Source: Phoma sp. XZ068
Taxonomy: Eukaryota > Ascomycota > Dothideomycetes > Pleosporales > Didymellaceae
Length of the DNA stretch: 64,000 bases
NCBI GenBank assembly: GCA_004835665.1
Contig: RBKR01000002.1
Location: forward strand, 2,108,001-2,172,000
Direction: 5' to 3'
The position numbers and the translations under genes are program-made. A model generated the notes under the pieces. That model did no database searches. It had not been told where the DNA came from and saw nothing but the letters and a program-made list of their open reading frames with translations. Below are positions 11,601 to 22,173 of the stretch, in pieces (position 1 is the stretch's first letter; each line of letters opens with the position of its first letter).

Positions 11601-12403
11601 CTCTGATCTTCACTGTACTCTTCCAGTTTGTGCTCAACCGAGCGTTTGGTCCACTATTCACCTACCTCCCAATTACCTTTGAGGATGAGGCTGTCGAGCG
11701 TGATGAAGCGTTCCAGCGTGCTCAGGCTGGACGATGGGCCAAGGATGACGATGGAGAGCATCAGTCGCTGGTTGGGGAGCACGCCGCTCAGACGGCAGAA
11801 GACCGCGAACGCGCACACATGGAAGCTCTGGACCGCCTGGATGCACAGCAAACACGTCCAGGCAACGGCAACGAAGAATACGAACTCAAGAACATGGACA
11901 GCCCTGAGCGGTCTCGTAAGACCAACTGGGCCAACAAGTCTCGAAACTCTGTCAATGGCAGCCGCTCACGCTCACGGTCCCACACGACGCCTAAGAAGCA
12001 CAAGCGTAAGGATCCACTAGATGTCTTTGCAGATACCCTTAAGCGCGGCCTCAACGACGTCACAGACGGTGTCACGCGTCCCGTGCGCGATATTGAGTCC
12101 CAGGTTCTGCCTACAGCGAACCTGTTCGACGATATCGATGATGAGCTGCAAGATATCGAGCCGGAAGCCCGCCAGAAGCTCATTAAGCGTAGCTTCCAAC
12201 ATCCGGCAACACGTACCATTCAGCCGGCGGTATGGATACCGCACGACGAGCTTGGCATCGCTAAGGACGAGATCAAGCGTACAAGCGCCTTCAGTTCCAG
12301 AATCTGGATCACGAGTGTCAATGCACGCCTTGATGGACGCGGGAAGGTCATGTATAGGGGACTGCCCCCGGATCGCGACCCATTCGAGAACATGGATGTG
12401 TAG
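8686..12403 (+). CDS. CSC1: CSC1/OSCA-TMEM63 family calcium-permeable channel (Phm7-like)
   Basis: Two exons, 8686-8915 and 8962-12403, joined over a 46-nt intron with a GCTAAC branch point, give 1223 residues. The layout is that of the RSN1/DUF221 family of osmosensitive or mechanosensitive cation channels: an N-terminal membrane helix near residue 40, two more helices around residues 150-210, a cytosolic domain, then about seven hydrophobic segments between codons at roughly 10720 and 11660, and a C-terminal tail ending in the PHM7-extension type motif (VMYRGLPPDRDPFENM). The region from about 9590 to 10330 is an unusually long, charged, Ser-rich insertion, which makes the protein longer than yeast Csc1. 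KKEEGKKKK-like and acidic blocks there suggest a disordered cytosolic loop. It should reside in the plasma or endomembrane system. Ion selectivity is inferred from the family only. Confidence 0.88.
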
Positions 12404-12845
12404 AGAAGGTCGAGCAAAGACCTGGAGTTTTCATTTTCATTTTCCTTTTGGTTGTTAGCGAGCCCTCACTAGCATTTAGCTTGTCTGCATAGCGTGCGTG
12501 GCTTGCATGGTACACATAGCGCTTGTCGCTTTACTGCATTTTAGGAAGTTGAAGTTTATACCCTTTATCATATGGCGTGCATGATGGAGACGGACCAAGA
12601 CCAATAGATAGCATGCAATACAATGCAACTTGGACATGATCTTTCGATGTTTCTTCCTATGATCCATCCAATTACTCTTCACTTGAACTACGCTACATGG
12701 ATCTCAGAGCACAGCGTTGTGAAAGTTGAGCCCAGAGATCACATGCGCGACGCGTCGCGCTAACCCCACAACGCGTCAGTCGCATCGACTTCCCACCTTA
12801 CGCCAACACCACCTTCACTTCCGGCCTGAGCGCAAGACTACGACG
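12404..12845. other. Intergenic between CSC1 and FTA4
   Basis: A 442-base spacer with AT-rich 3'-UTR-like sequence first and a C-rich leader just before 12846. No other gene seen. Confidence 0.5.
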
Positions 12846-13595
12846 ATGTCGAAACAAGGCACTGTGGTAGAACAGAAGCAGTTCTTCCTGCAAGCGAAGA
12901 AACACCACCTCTCGCGCGCGATCATTCCTTCACAGCGACTCAAAACAACCGCAGAAGATGGAAGCATTGAGCTCAGCGTGGTCAAGGGCGCGCTAGACAA
13001 AGTCAACCGCGACCTCAAGCAACACTCGCGCAAAGTGTACAGCCGGCAGATGATCGACCACATCGTGCAGCAAATCGACGAACTATACTGGGAGTCTGGC
13101 GCCCGAGACATCGACGAGGGTGAAGAAGATGCCCCAGAGGAAGACAGCAATACATTGTACAAGAGCGACAATCTCACCGTCGACGACAATATCGCCAAGT
13201 TGCCCACTGTCTGGGACACGTCCGCCGATTCCACGTCCTCTCCCGACGTCGACCAAGATGATTATACCGCTGCCTTCGCGCGCCTGCAAGATCTCTCCGC
13301 CCAGCGCCTCTCGCTACAGATGAAACTCACAACGTACCGCACGCTCCTCACGCTGCTCGAGCCGTATCGCAAGCCCAAAGAGAACATTCAGCCGAACCTG
13401 GTGTGGAGGGATGCGCCGCTTGCACCAGAGCTAGCGAAGACGAGGACGCTGGCAATACGTGTTGCAGGCAGAGTGGGCGAGAAGTTTGGGGATGTGCAGG
13501 TACCGGCTACAGCGGATGAGGAGGGGGATGTTGATATGCTGGCTCTGCAGGGGCAGAGTAAGAAGAAGCTGGATGCGATTCTGGCAGGCTGGTGA
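12846..13595 (+). CDS. fta4: Kinetochore Sim4/COMA-associated subunit Fta4
   Basis: Single-exon gene of 249 residues that matches the FTA4 family, the fission-yeast Sim4 complex subunit related to budding-yeast Nkp1, an inner-kinetochore protein of the constitutive centromere-associated network. Evidence from the sequence: a short N-terminus with FLQAKKHHLSRAIIPSQRL, a helical region around residues 55-85, an acidic linker (about residues 90-150), and a C-terminal signature with NLVWRDAPLAPELAKTRTL followed by a helix and VDMLALQGQSKKKLD at the end. The frame remains open upstream to 12726, but the ATG at 12846 (context ACGATG) gives the expected compact N-terminus. Codon use changes from C-ending early to G-ending late, as in many genes here. 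The family assignment is from memory of the conserved C-terminal motif. Confidence 0.75.
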   Translation: MSKQGTVVEQKQFFLQAKKHHLSRAIIPSQRLKTTAEDGSIELSVVKGALDKVNRDLKQHSRKVYSRQMIDHIVQQIDELYWESGARDIDEGEEDAPEEDSNTLYKSDNLTVDDNIAKLPTVWDTSADSTSSPDVDQDDYTAAFARLQDLSAQRLSLQMKLTTYRTLLTLLEPYRKPKENIQPNLVWRDAPLAPELAKTRTLAIRVAGRVGEKFGDVQVPATADEEGDVDMLALQGQSKKKLDAILAGW

Positions 13596-13793
13596 GGTGT
13601 CGTGCAAGAGGAGTGGAGTTGGGTAGGCACGAAAGGCTGCCCCTGCTCTGCTCACAATAAGATGGCAGGGGCGGTCGCGTACCTGTGTATGCCTTTACGC
13701 TTGCACTATCTCGACTTCACCACTATCACCACGACCATCTCTAAGGACCACCCACCATCGCTACCATCGCTACGCGCATTCGTTAACACCATC

Positions 13794-15032
13794 ATGAGCT
13801 GTATGTATATCATACAAGTGCTGATGGCTGTTACTGACTGTGCAGCAGCCCATAGGCGATCTCCCGTCTATCGCGGACCGGTCGTGCCCAATACCATGGG
13901 CTCAGTCTACCTGCCTTCTGGATCGATATCTGAGAACAGGCTGAGGGAACGCTCGAGATCGAACGTGTCTTCTGCCAACGACAACGAACTAGCTCCAGTC
14001 CCCGATATTAGAGCATCAAAACCACGCAATTCCGTAACACAGATGTTGCGCCGAAACACCTCTCGGCGGAGAGCCAAAGAACGTGCGAGGGCACTTGCGG
14101 CTTGGAGTCGAACCACCAGCCCACTTTGCAGTACACCCAACACAACCAATTCCACCCATCATTCTAAGTTGGGAGCTTTGGAGTCAATTCGCAATGCTCT
14201 CAGAAGGCCCAAAACTCGCAATCCACCCGAATCTTCTAATGCCCCCAACTCGACCGGTACAGCCCGGACGAGTTCCCAATCGCGGCAGCGCGCAAACTCA
14301 GAGCCTAGCTTACGTGGAAATCTGGAGACTGTCGTAGTCGCCAAACATTTCGTGCCTTAGGAGACACGCTATGAGCCGCAGACCGATGGCCTCGCAGATG
14401 CCCGCCTGAACCTAGACGTCATCAAGGCCAAGTTGAAGCTGGTCACCCACCCGGACAACGCATCAGAGCAGATGGTCAGGAAACTGGCCGCCGAGGTGGA
14501 CAGGTGGAGGGTGTCTCGGGAGGAAGTCAATGAGGTGGGAAATGGTGAGAAGGTAGACGATGAAGTAAGGAGCCAGTCAGACATCAGAGGAAGCTTGAGT
14601 GCGGAGGAGAGAGCCGTGGACGACGACTTGCAGTCTATTCTTGAATTGTACATGCAGCGTTCCAATACTTCTGAGACCTCCTTCATCGGTGTGGAAGAGA
14701 CGCATGAGTTCGAAGATATCGAAATCCCCCGATCGCCCACGCCGAGCATACATTCAACAGACCTGCTTATCGATTCAAGCGCAGACCGGGTAGAACCAGC
14801 TTTCGCCCCTGACTACAGACGGGCGGGTGTGATTTGTGGCACGAGTGCGATTCCAATGGGGATGTACGAACCCGGCAAACACCCCATGACCGGCCTCCGG
14901 AACCCTGAACCCGAGCACCAGGGAACATGTCTGAAATGGAGGTCATGGTGCTGCAACTGGCGGATATGGCACTATTTGGGTTGTGGGAAGGAAGATGCGA
15001 GTCACGGGCGTATTATGTCGTTTGGCTCGTAG
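13794..15032 (+). CDS. Unrecognised protein; 7-nt first exon and one in-frame TAG
   Basis: I do not recognise this gene. A 7-nt first exon (13794-13800) is followed by a 45-nt intron, 13801-13845, with a GTATGT donor, an ACTGAC branch point and a TGCAG acceptor. The intron is in phase and has no stop. The protein then runs in one frame to 15032 apart from a TAG at 14358-14360. A 48-nt intron 14334-14381 (GTAGTC...CGCAG) would remove it in phase and give about 381 residues; alternatively it is a nonsense change (CAG to TAG would restore a smooth FVPQETRY). Before the TAG the protein is basic and Ser/Arg/Thr-rich; after it is a short amphipathic helix region with KLKLVTHPDNASEQMV, an acidic middle and a Cys/Trp-rich C-terminus (CLKWRSWCCNWRIW). 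The latter could bind metal or membrane. Function unknown. Confidence 0.5.
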
Positions 15033-15173
15033 CCTAGAACAGGGCATTGTAGATGTAAATGCGATTGTTCGTTATATCTAACCGTACCGTCCAAACGCCA
15101 ACGCTATGCCAACCATCCAAAATTCCAATCAATCAATCAATCTCAACATCGAAACCACTCCGTGGTGCACTCT

Positions 15174-16054
15174 TCACCCCCGCTCCTCCTCCTCATCACT
15201 ACTATCCCCCCTCTCCTCCCATCCCGCCAACTGCCTCAACACCCTATTCTCCTCCTTCAACGCCTTCATCTCCGCAACAACACCCTCCTCCCCTTGCGTC
15301 TGCACCTTCAGCGCCTGCCGCGCGTACTCCGCCACCCGTCCCAATCCCGCCTGCCACTCTGCGTGTTCGAGCCGCAGCTGCATGCTTGTTGCGCGCTCAT
15401 TGTCGAGCAGGCCTTGGTAGTGTTTGTGCAGCGCGAGGATGGAGGATGTTTGGTTGTAAGCGTATGGACGGAGTTTGTCGAGGAGCAGGGTGAGTGCGTT
15501 TTCGTAGTCGGTTATTAGGGATGTGAGGGATGTGTTTGTTGCGTGGAGGGCGGCGGAGGTGGATTCTGAGGCGGTGAGGCGGGATTGGAGGGCGTTGAGT
15601 TCGGCGGTGCGGGATGCTGCTGGGAGTGTGATGTTAGTACTTGCGATTGCTTCCAGTTTCGGTGGCAAGGTGAGGTTGATGATGGGTGGTTTGGGGGAGC
15701 TGTACAATTGCGAGGAGACGCACCGTTTATTTCGCCGTTTACTTCGCGTGCGCCCAGCCGACTGAAGTCCTGACCGCCTTCTTCGGCGGCGCGTTGTTGC
15801 AGCGCTTGCACCCCGTTTAGAACGCCCTGGGTTTGCGCCTTGTTCTCCTCCAGCATCTGGCTGAGCTGCTGGACCACGCTCCACAGGTGATTCATGTCTG
15901 TCTGCTGGCCGCCGCTGGGCAGGCCGTTGACCATGGGGATGCCGTTTTGCTGGGGCGCGCCGTTCATTTGGGAAGCTTGTGATGGGGAGGGCGAGGGAGC
16001 GGAGCGCGGCATGGCGACGTTGCCGGTGCTGTCGAGGAAGGAGTAGTTGTTCAT
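15174..16054 (-). CDS. Coiled-coil protein of unknown function
   Basis: Minus-strand gene of 258 residues built from exons 16054-15724 and 15619-15174. The 104-nt intron has a GTGCGT donor, a perfect TACTAAC branch point and a CCCAG acceptor; phases agree. The N-terminal third is Pro/Ser/Gln-rich and probably disordered; a helix with NHLWSVVQQLSQMLEENKAQ follows at about residues 54-75. The second exon encodes a long heptad-like coiled coil (NALQSRLTASES, ITDYENALTLLLDKL, MKALKEENRVLRQL) and ends with an acidic tail rich in Glu and Asp. This resembles small spindle or kinetochore-type coiled-coil proteins, but that is only an impression from architecture. The gene shows the C-to-G wobble gradient clearly: C-ending codons near the start, G-ending ones at the end. 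Confidence 0.7.
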
Positions 16055-16769
16055 TGCGACGGAATTCGGGAGATTTGGGGCGGCTCGTAGGCCCGCGGCA
16101 CGGTGGGTGGGTGGAGATGCAGGTGCGGGAGCTTGTAGGGTTGTGCTGTCTTGTGACAATCGCGGATTGGACGTGGGAAAGCGGGCAAGACCAGGTTGCG
16201 TGCTTCGGATCGTGCGGAAGATATTTAGAGAATGTGTAATGCCATGCGCCGGGAGTGAGTGTGGGGAAGTTGCACCGCGGGAGTGCGCTCTGGAGCAGTC
16301 GCGCAGGTAAGGCTTAGCGTCTTGGCTGACCGGGGTCAAGTGTGCATGTTCAGCTCTCCGTTACCTTCAATTCCGTCCCATGTGTGCATGTAATCATAGG
16401 TGCTCTGCAGCGTTGTTTCAGTCACATACATGCCTATTTTGGCAGGTTCTTTGTAAAAGTGTTGATTGCAGTCGACGTCTGTACATCCCAGGGCGCGTCA
16501 TGTCATTGTGAAGGGCGTGATTTGAACGTCTCCCATTTACAATCCATTGGACTCTGCCGCTTTGGCAAAACTCTCAGCTGCCTAAACGAGTAGGTCCTGA
16601 CTAAAAGTGTTGAACGTAGGAGGCAGATGTACATGCCAGGGCGTACTCTGGCCATCACGAAGGGCGCATTGAGGCTACAAAGTGACATTGAATCTTGAAC
16701 GTCATTCCATATCTCGTTACTCGTTTTGTATCATGCTGAAGTGTTCAGTGCATCGTCCGGCCACCCATT
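16055..16769. repeat. Intergenic region with a degenerate direct repeat
   Basis: The 715 bases upstream of the coiled-coil gene carry an imperfect direct repeat: copy 1 about 16455-16528 and copy 2 about 16603-16676, 148 bases apart. Both begin AAAAGTGTTGA, share TGTACAT-CCAGGGCG in the middle and end with GAAGGGCG. The rest of the interval shows no gene. Confidence 0.45.
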
Positions 16770-18337
16770 CTACAGCTTTTGCTTTGCCTCTTCATCAATC
16801 TGGCAGAAGGCCTTGAACGTGACCAAGCCCTCATCTCCAGCGTCGGTTGTGCTCTCGATGACTACCTCGGCGGTCGCTCCAACGAAGTAGACATAGCCCT
16901 CCTTCAGCTCCTCCTTCTTCGGGCCTACGCTGATGGTACCCTCGCCCTTGGTGCACAGAATGATACTGGGTCCGTCGATGGGATCAAACGTCGTCTTTGC
17001 GCCCTTCTTGTTGAGCTCTGTCCTGACAACTGCGAACTCGGGAATTGGAGGGTCATAGAGGGTGTTTGACGAGTTTGAAGAGTACGCAACGGTGTTCATC
17101 TTTGCGTAGGCGTAGTCTGTAGGACTCATCTTCTGCTCGCTTATGGGCGCGTACGAGTACGTCAGCATCGTAGTGAGGGTGTCAACATCCTTGAACTTGG
17201 GAGTGAAGCCGGCACGCACGACGTTGTCGGACGAGGCCATACACTCGATGATGTCTCCAGAAAGGTAAGCGTGGATGTCGTCGGCCTTGAGGAACATGGC
17301 TTCGCCAACCTCGAGCTTGACGTAGTTCAGGAAGAACTGGACGAACAGCCCAATGTCACCAGGGAATTGTGCATCGAGGCGGACGACGAGGTCAGCAAGC
17401 TCCTGGCCATCGTTGGAGGGACCGCCGTTGCCAGCGAAGGACGAGCCCTCAGACTTGGCGGCAGAGATGAGCTCGTCTGCGGCCGAGGCTAAGGCATCCT
17501 TGTCTGTGTTCATGACCTTGGTGAAGGCGGACTGGAGGGCCTTCTTGTTGGCCTTGACATCCTCCTCCTTGTCTGATGTCTCCTTGCCCTTGATTGTGTT
17601 CTCAAAGTTCTTGGCCTCCTCCTCGCCGACGAGCTTGCGCAACGATGGGATGTTCTGGAAGAAGTGCGCGAGCTCGCTGAGGGGTCGGAAGCCGCAGAGG
17701 CCGTCGAAGGGTGTGACAGCGATGGTCATCTCGGGCTTGTGGTTGTCATCTTGAAGGTGACGTCAGTCGGGGTATCTTGAAAGAAGTCCATGCAACCCAC
17801 CTGGGTAGTTCTTCGAGTCCCTCTTGTGCAATTGCTCCGCAAGCTTCTTGTTTGGGTGAGCCTGGATGCTCAGTGCCTTGCCGATGGACAGGACCTTGAA
17901 CAAGAAGGGCAGCTTGTTCTCATAGCGCTCGGCAATATCGGCCGAGAGGAGAGACTGGTTCTCCTGGACGAGGTCAAGGAGGGTACGTTGGGTTTCAACG
18001 TCCTTCGAAGGAAGGGAGGGATGTGTGCCCATCCATAGCTGGGAGGTTGTCAGTACTCCAACCTACTCGATGCTGCGTAGAAGTATACCTCGGCATATGG
18101 CTTGTCTTCTTGGATAGAGAAGTCCTCTGAGGCCGTGGCAGCGTGAAACTTGGCGGCCGCAGAGTCCTTGCCGACCTTTCCTGGAGAGCTTCAGCATGGT
18201 GCTGGGTAAACATCAAGCGCGGGGCAGCGCACCCCAGTCGTAGCTGTTGACGCCTGTATGTAGTCAGTATTTGTGTGGGTTTTATAGTTTGAGGCAGTTG
18301 GCGTACCGCACTGTAGTCTGATCAAAGGCACACGCAT
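16770..18337 (-). CDS. PMI40: Mannose-6-phosphate isomerase (type I PMI)
   Basis: Five exons on the minus strand, 18337-18307, 18253-18233, 18180-18089, 18038-17801 and 17749-16770, separated by introns of 53, 52, 50 and 51 nt, give 453 residues. The enzyme interconverts fructose-6-phosphate and mannose-6-phosphate, feeding GDP-mannose for glycoproteins, GPI anchors and mannan. Family hallmarks seen: the N-terminal CGVNSYDWGKVG, the metal-binding QAHP motif, the NHKPEM motif with its Glu ligand, DIHAYLSGD supplying the His ligand, and RAGFTPK with the active-site Arg. The length is that of fungal type I PMI. All joins are in phase, and the 21-nt second exon is supported because it rebuilds the conserved DWG motif. 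The start is the first Met of MRVPLIRL. It is divergent from SGF29, with 366 bases between the two start codons. Confidence 0.93.
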
Positions 18338-18703
18338 CTTGAATACCTCCTGGCTGTGTTTTGGTGAAGAAGTGGCGGCAACAGCAGAGCCCCAAGGGAG
18401 TTTTGGCGGGGTCCACCAAGCCACAACGCGCGCGGAGGCTCCACGCCCGGCCACCAGATCAGCGGTAGGTTCAATTAAGCTGCGTCCCACTCCATCCACT
18501 ATCCCCCTTCCAATCGCTTAGTGCCTCGGTACCTTGCATTCGCAGACCTCCGCACCACCTGCATTATCATTCTTCGTCCCTTTCGCGCTTCACTTTCCCC
18601 AATCCTCTACTGATGCGCGTTGGTGGTCGTGCCCCGAAGTAAGTCGCGCGTCTCGGACAGGCAGCAAGAGCTTTGGAATCGTCGGAGTGCACCCTTCTCC
18701 AAC
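18338..18703. promoter_or_regulatory. Bidirectional promoter between PMI and SGF29
   Basis: The 366 bases between the two divergent start codons must hold both promoters. The SGF29 side is CT-rich (about 18540-18605). No TATA box was seen. The upstream ATG at 18613 runs into other frames and is not the SGF29 start. Confidence 0.45.
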
Positions 18704-20416
18704 ATGGCCGCGCGCAGCAGGCCCCGTGGAGGGCAGATGAAGGACGAGTACGATGAGGAAAGATCACTTTGGAACCAAATCAAGTCTGATGCACGCCACA
18801 TCGACCAACTCATGGTACGTATGCAATTACGCCTTCAGCTCCGCATTGTTATCTATATATCACGATATGTCTGCCAGAGACTTGAAGGGCTTGAAGGATA
18901 CGAGCGGTTATTGCGGCGGAGCCCCCAGTTCTGCAACCACACGAGAGCAACGGAAACGGTGGGCAGACATCCAGGGGACTGCCAGGGAGATCGATCGTTT
19001 CCTGGTAAGCGTTTGCTGAAGTGCAACGCCGCCATCCGTCGGATCACCGCCCGCAGAAGCAGCACCAAAGAGTTCACTGACTTATCCCGTGGATGCCGGA
19101 GTACTGGTTTATTTTGACTGCTTCTAACATTGATTGCAGGCACAAGCAGAAGCCATTCGTAAGAAGATTCTAGAGCTGGAGGCCGCTCAGAATGCTCGAT
19201 TGGGTTCGTCTACCTCTACTTGCCATGTTCCACACATCCATACTGATCGAGATAGCACGCGGCGCCCAGCCCTCAGACAGAATCGACGATGAGCTTGAGA
19301 CTAACCTTCGTGAGTTCATCAGACTGGACAACGAAGTGATAGGCCTTGTCAAATCAGAGGATGGCGGGAACGATATCTCAACCCAAATGGCCATCTTGTC
19401 AGCACTCAGAAGCTCAGACGATACACCAACATCTGCATCGCGCGCAACTAGTGTCGGCAAATCGCGCGATCGACAAGGCAAACGCAAAGTTACTGAAAGC
19501 TTCGACGACCGGGACAGCATCGCGGCCGACAGCCCAGGACCAAGCCCCAAGGTCGTTATCAGCCAAAAAGATAAGCTCATTGCGAAATCGACGAGTAGCC
19601 GGGCAGGATCGGTGCCTATTGGACGCGAGGGAAGCGTAAAGGCCGATGACGACGACAATGGTAAGGGTAAGAAGGGTCGCTCTTCTATTCCCAAATCTTC
19701 TTCCAATTCATCGAAACGGAGCTTTGCTCGTTGAGCGAGCAGATCAGACTCGTTTTGTCATGTTTCGGCGTTACATTAGACGGCAACGATACCCTTTGGC
19801 ATTCCTCATACTTCTGTCAGACACTCCTAGCTTCTTAGTCTAGCGAGGTAGTTCATTCAGGACCTTGTCTGTCAGCTCATGTCTTCATCTATTCTCTGCT
19901 TTCAATCTAGCTTTCATGAATGACCGTATGACTAACACCCATCCAGACCACCCTCCTCGCCGTCTCTCCCCCAACACCGAAGTACTCTACCGCAACAGCA
20001 AGCAGCGAGTCAACCAGGAGGGCGAAGGGATACTCTGCCGTGTCACCAGTGTTATCGGCGACGGCAAACAGCGCCGCTATGAAATTATCGATGCAGACCC
20101 AGACCCACCGACACCCAGCCAGCCGTACCGTGCATCCGTCGCCCACCTTGTCCCTATCCCACCACCATCCGCTAACACCACACTTCCGGACTTACCGAAG
20201 AAGCGGGGCGTGTTGGCGCTCTATCCTGGTACAACGACCTTCTATAAGGCGGAAGTTGTTGCAAACTGGGTCGCTGAGAAGGTCAAGAAAGAAAAGGATG
20301 ACAAAGACGCCAGCACGGACGGCAAAGAGAATTTGGTCCGTCTTAGATTCGAGGGTGAAGATGAAGCAGATCGGGAGATGAGTGTAGAGAGGAGATACGT
20401 GTTACCCGATAAATGA
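18704..20416 (+). CDS. sgf29: SAGA complex subunit Sgf29 (tandem-Tudor H3K4me reader)
   Basis: Sgf29 anchors the SAGA acetyltransferase to H3K4-methylated nucleosomes. Exons: 18704-18814, 19140-19203, 19256 to 19660 or 19729, and 19947-20416. The N-terminal exon (EERSLWNQIKSDARHID) joins in phase to AQAEAIRKKILELEAAQ, making the expected N-terminal coiled coil. The last exon is the SGF29 tandem-Tudor domain: NTEVLYRN, GEGILCRVTSVIGDG, YEIIDADP and the signature LALYPGTTTFYKAEVV, followed by LRFEGEDE. The first intron (18815-19139, 325 nt) is long and contains a possible cassette exon. The third intron has two in-phase donor choices: GTAAGG at 19661 is the stronger signal, GTTGAG at 19730 keeps an extra Ser/Lys-rich stretch; products are 349 or 372 residues. 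The acceptor at 19946 has an ACTAAC branch point. It is divergent from PMI. Confidence 0.85.
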
Positions 20417-20919
20417 GCGGGTCACACAGGTGTTTTTTTTGGGGGGGGGGGGGGGGTTCGACGATTAGAAGTTTATCCGGAGTCTTGCATATGTGCTTGG
20501 GTATCTAGTATCTTTTGAGGTTTATTATCTGAATAGGAACAGTATTATATCAAATCTATCGTATCTATAACTGTATGATGCATTCCCGTTGCACTTTGTT
20601 GATAGAAACACAGCGTCCCAGCCAAGGTCAAAGGAGGGTCGATCAATATTGAATAATAATACGACAAGAGTATGCTCAATATTAAGACACTCAAGTGTAC
20701 TACATTGAAGGTCTTATGAGGTCCTTCACAGTTCACAAACGATCATGTGTTTTCGCGTTCGGCATTCACGCGCTCCCATTGGCTGGCCACAGCTCGACGA
20801 ATGACGCCGACGATATTACCGTCCAAATTGCGCGTCAATCCTCCTGAACATCCCGTTCGAGCCAGGACGTGTCGACGCCGTTGAACCTCCAATTGCCATA
20901 CTCATTGGCCGTCAACAAC
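20417..20919. other. Intergenic with T8G16 homopolymer block
   Basis: The 503 bases between SGF29 and NTH1 start with eight T then sixteen G at 20433-20456, then become AT-rich to about 20760. No gene seen. The 150 bases before 20920 are GC-rich and presumably hold the NTH1 promoter. Confidence 0.5.
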
Positions 20920-22173
20920 ATGCGCACCTCTCGTATATCGCGCGACACATCGCGCATCCTTGCCGCAAGTCGAACACTACGTCAGACCCGCTCCGGCGCG
21001 AATCCACCCGTCCACACAGCGTCCGACTCGGAATTGAGCTCTGTCCCGTCAGATGCAGGGTCAGACGATGACTTTGCTACTCCTCCGCCTAAGAGAAGGA
21101 AGGCAGCACGCGATACACCCGTGAAACTCAAGCGCGAGAGCAATGAGCTATCTTTGACGAGCATCGCCTCGCCGAAGAAGGAAACAAAGGCAAAGAAGGC
21201 GCGGCGTGTGCCGGCGAAGAAGATCACGGGTGCAGATGGGAGTGTTAAAATGGAGCCGCCGCCTAATTGGGAGGAGATCTATGCGCTGACGCGGGAGATG
21301 CGCAATGAGAATGCTGCACCGGTGGACACAATGGGCTGCGAAAGTTTGGCAGACAGGAAGCAGAGTCCGCGAGACCAGCGCTTCCAGACGCTCGTTGCGC
21401 TTATGCTGAGCAGTCAGACAAAAGATACGGTTACAGCTGTTGCTATGCGCGGCATGCAGGAACGAATGCCTGGTGTACTTGATCCAACCTTGACTATTTT
21501 TAACAATTGCTAATTCACCCAGGGCTTCAATCTCGAATCTATGCTCGCAATCGAACCTGCTGAGCTGAATGGTTTCATCAATAAAGTCGGCTTTCACAAC
21601 CTCAAAACAAAGTACATCAAACAAACCGCCGAAATCTTACGCGACAAGTTCGACTCCGATATCCCCGACACGATAGCCGGACTGGTCTCGCTCCCCGGCG
21701 TCGGGCCGAAAATGGGATACCTTACCCTCAGCGCAGCATGGGGCCGCGACGAAGGCATTGGCGTCGATGTTCATGTGCACCGCATCTCGAACCTGTGGGG
21801 CTGGAATAAGACGCAGAACCCTGAGCAGACTAGAGCGGCATTGGAGAGCTGGTTGCCGAGGGACAAATGGCATGACATCAATAACCTCTTGGTCGGGTTC
21901 GGGCAGACGATCTGCTTGCCTGTGGGGAGGAAATGTGGGGATTGTAAGTTGAGCGAGCGGGGTCTATGTCCTAGTGCTGTTGTTGGGGTCAAGACGAAGA
22001 TCAAGAAGGAGGCTGTTGTAAAGCTAGAGCCGGATGGTGAGGAAGAAGTCAAGGAAGAGGTGATCGTGGCTAAGATCGGTGAGGTGAAGGCTGAAGATGT
22101 GGATGTCACGATTGGAGACATTGAAGACATTGGGCGAGCACCTCGCAAGCGAACTTCACAAAGCAAGACCTAA
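20920..22173 (+). CDS. nth1: Endonuclease III homologue (DNA glycosylase/AP lyase)
   Basis: Exons 20920-21474 and 21523-22173 join over a 48-nt intron (GTACTT donor, TGCTAAT branch point, ACCCAG acceptor) to give 401 residues. The enzyme removes oxidised pyrimidines and cuts the abasic site in base-excision repair, in nucleus and probably mitochondria. Seen: the helix-hairpin-helix LPGVGPKMG with the catalytic Lys near residue 248, the catalytic Asp in VDVHVHR near residue 267, and the iron-sulfur cluster loop with Cys spacing C-x6-C-x2-C-x7-C (CLPVGRKCGDCK...C). The usual bacterial and human last spacing is x5. The N-terminal 130 residues are basic and S/T/K-rich, a probable targeting and disordered extension; the C-terminal tail is acidic and K/E-rich. 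The first Met is at MRTSRISRD; the frame extends upstream without another ATG. Confidence 0.93.

Noticed and set aside
14313..14360. Intron 14314-14360 to remove the TAG in the 13794 gene
   Set aside because: The 47-nt length shifts the frame and meets a stop at once.
18878..19004. Constitutive SGF29 exon encoding SARDLKGLKDTSG in the third frame
   Set aside because: That frame cannot be joined in phase to exon 1; only skipping, or inclusion with a frameshift, is possible.
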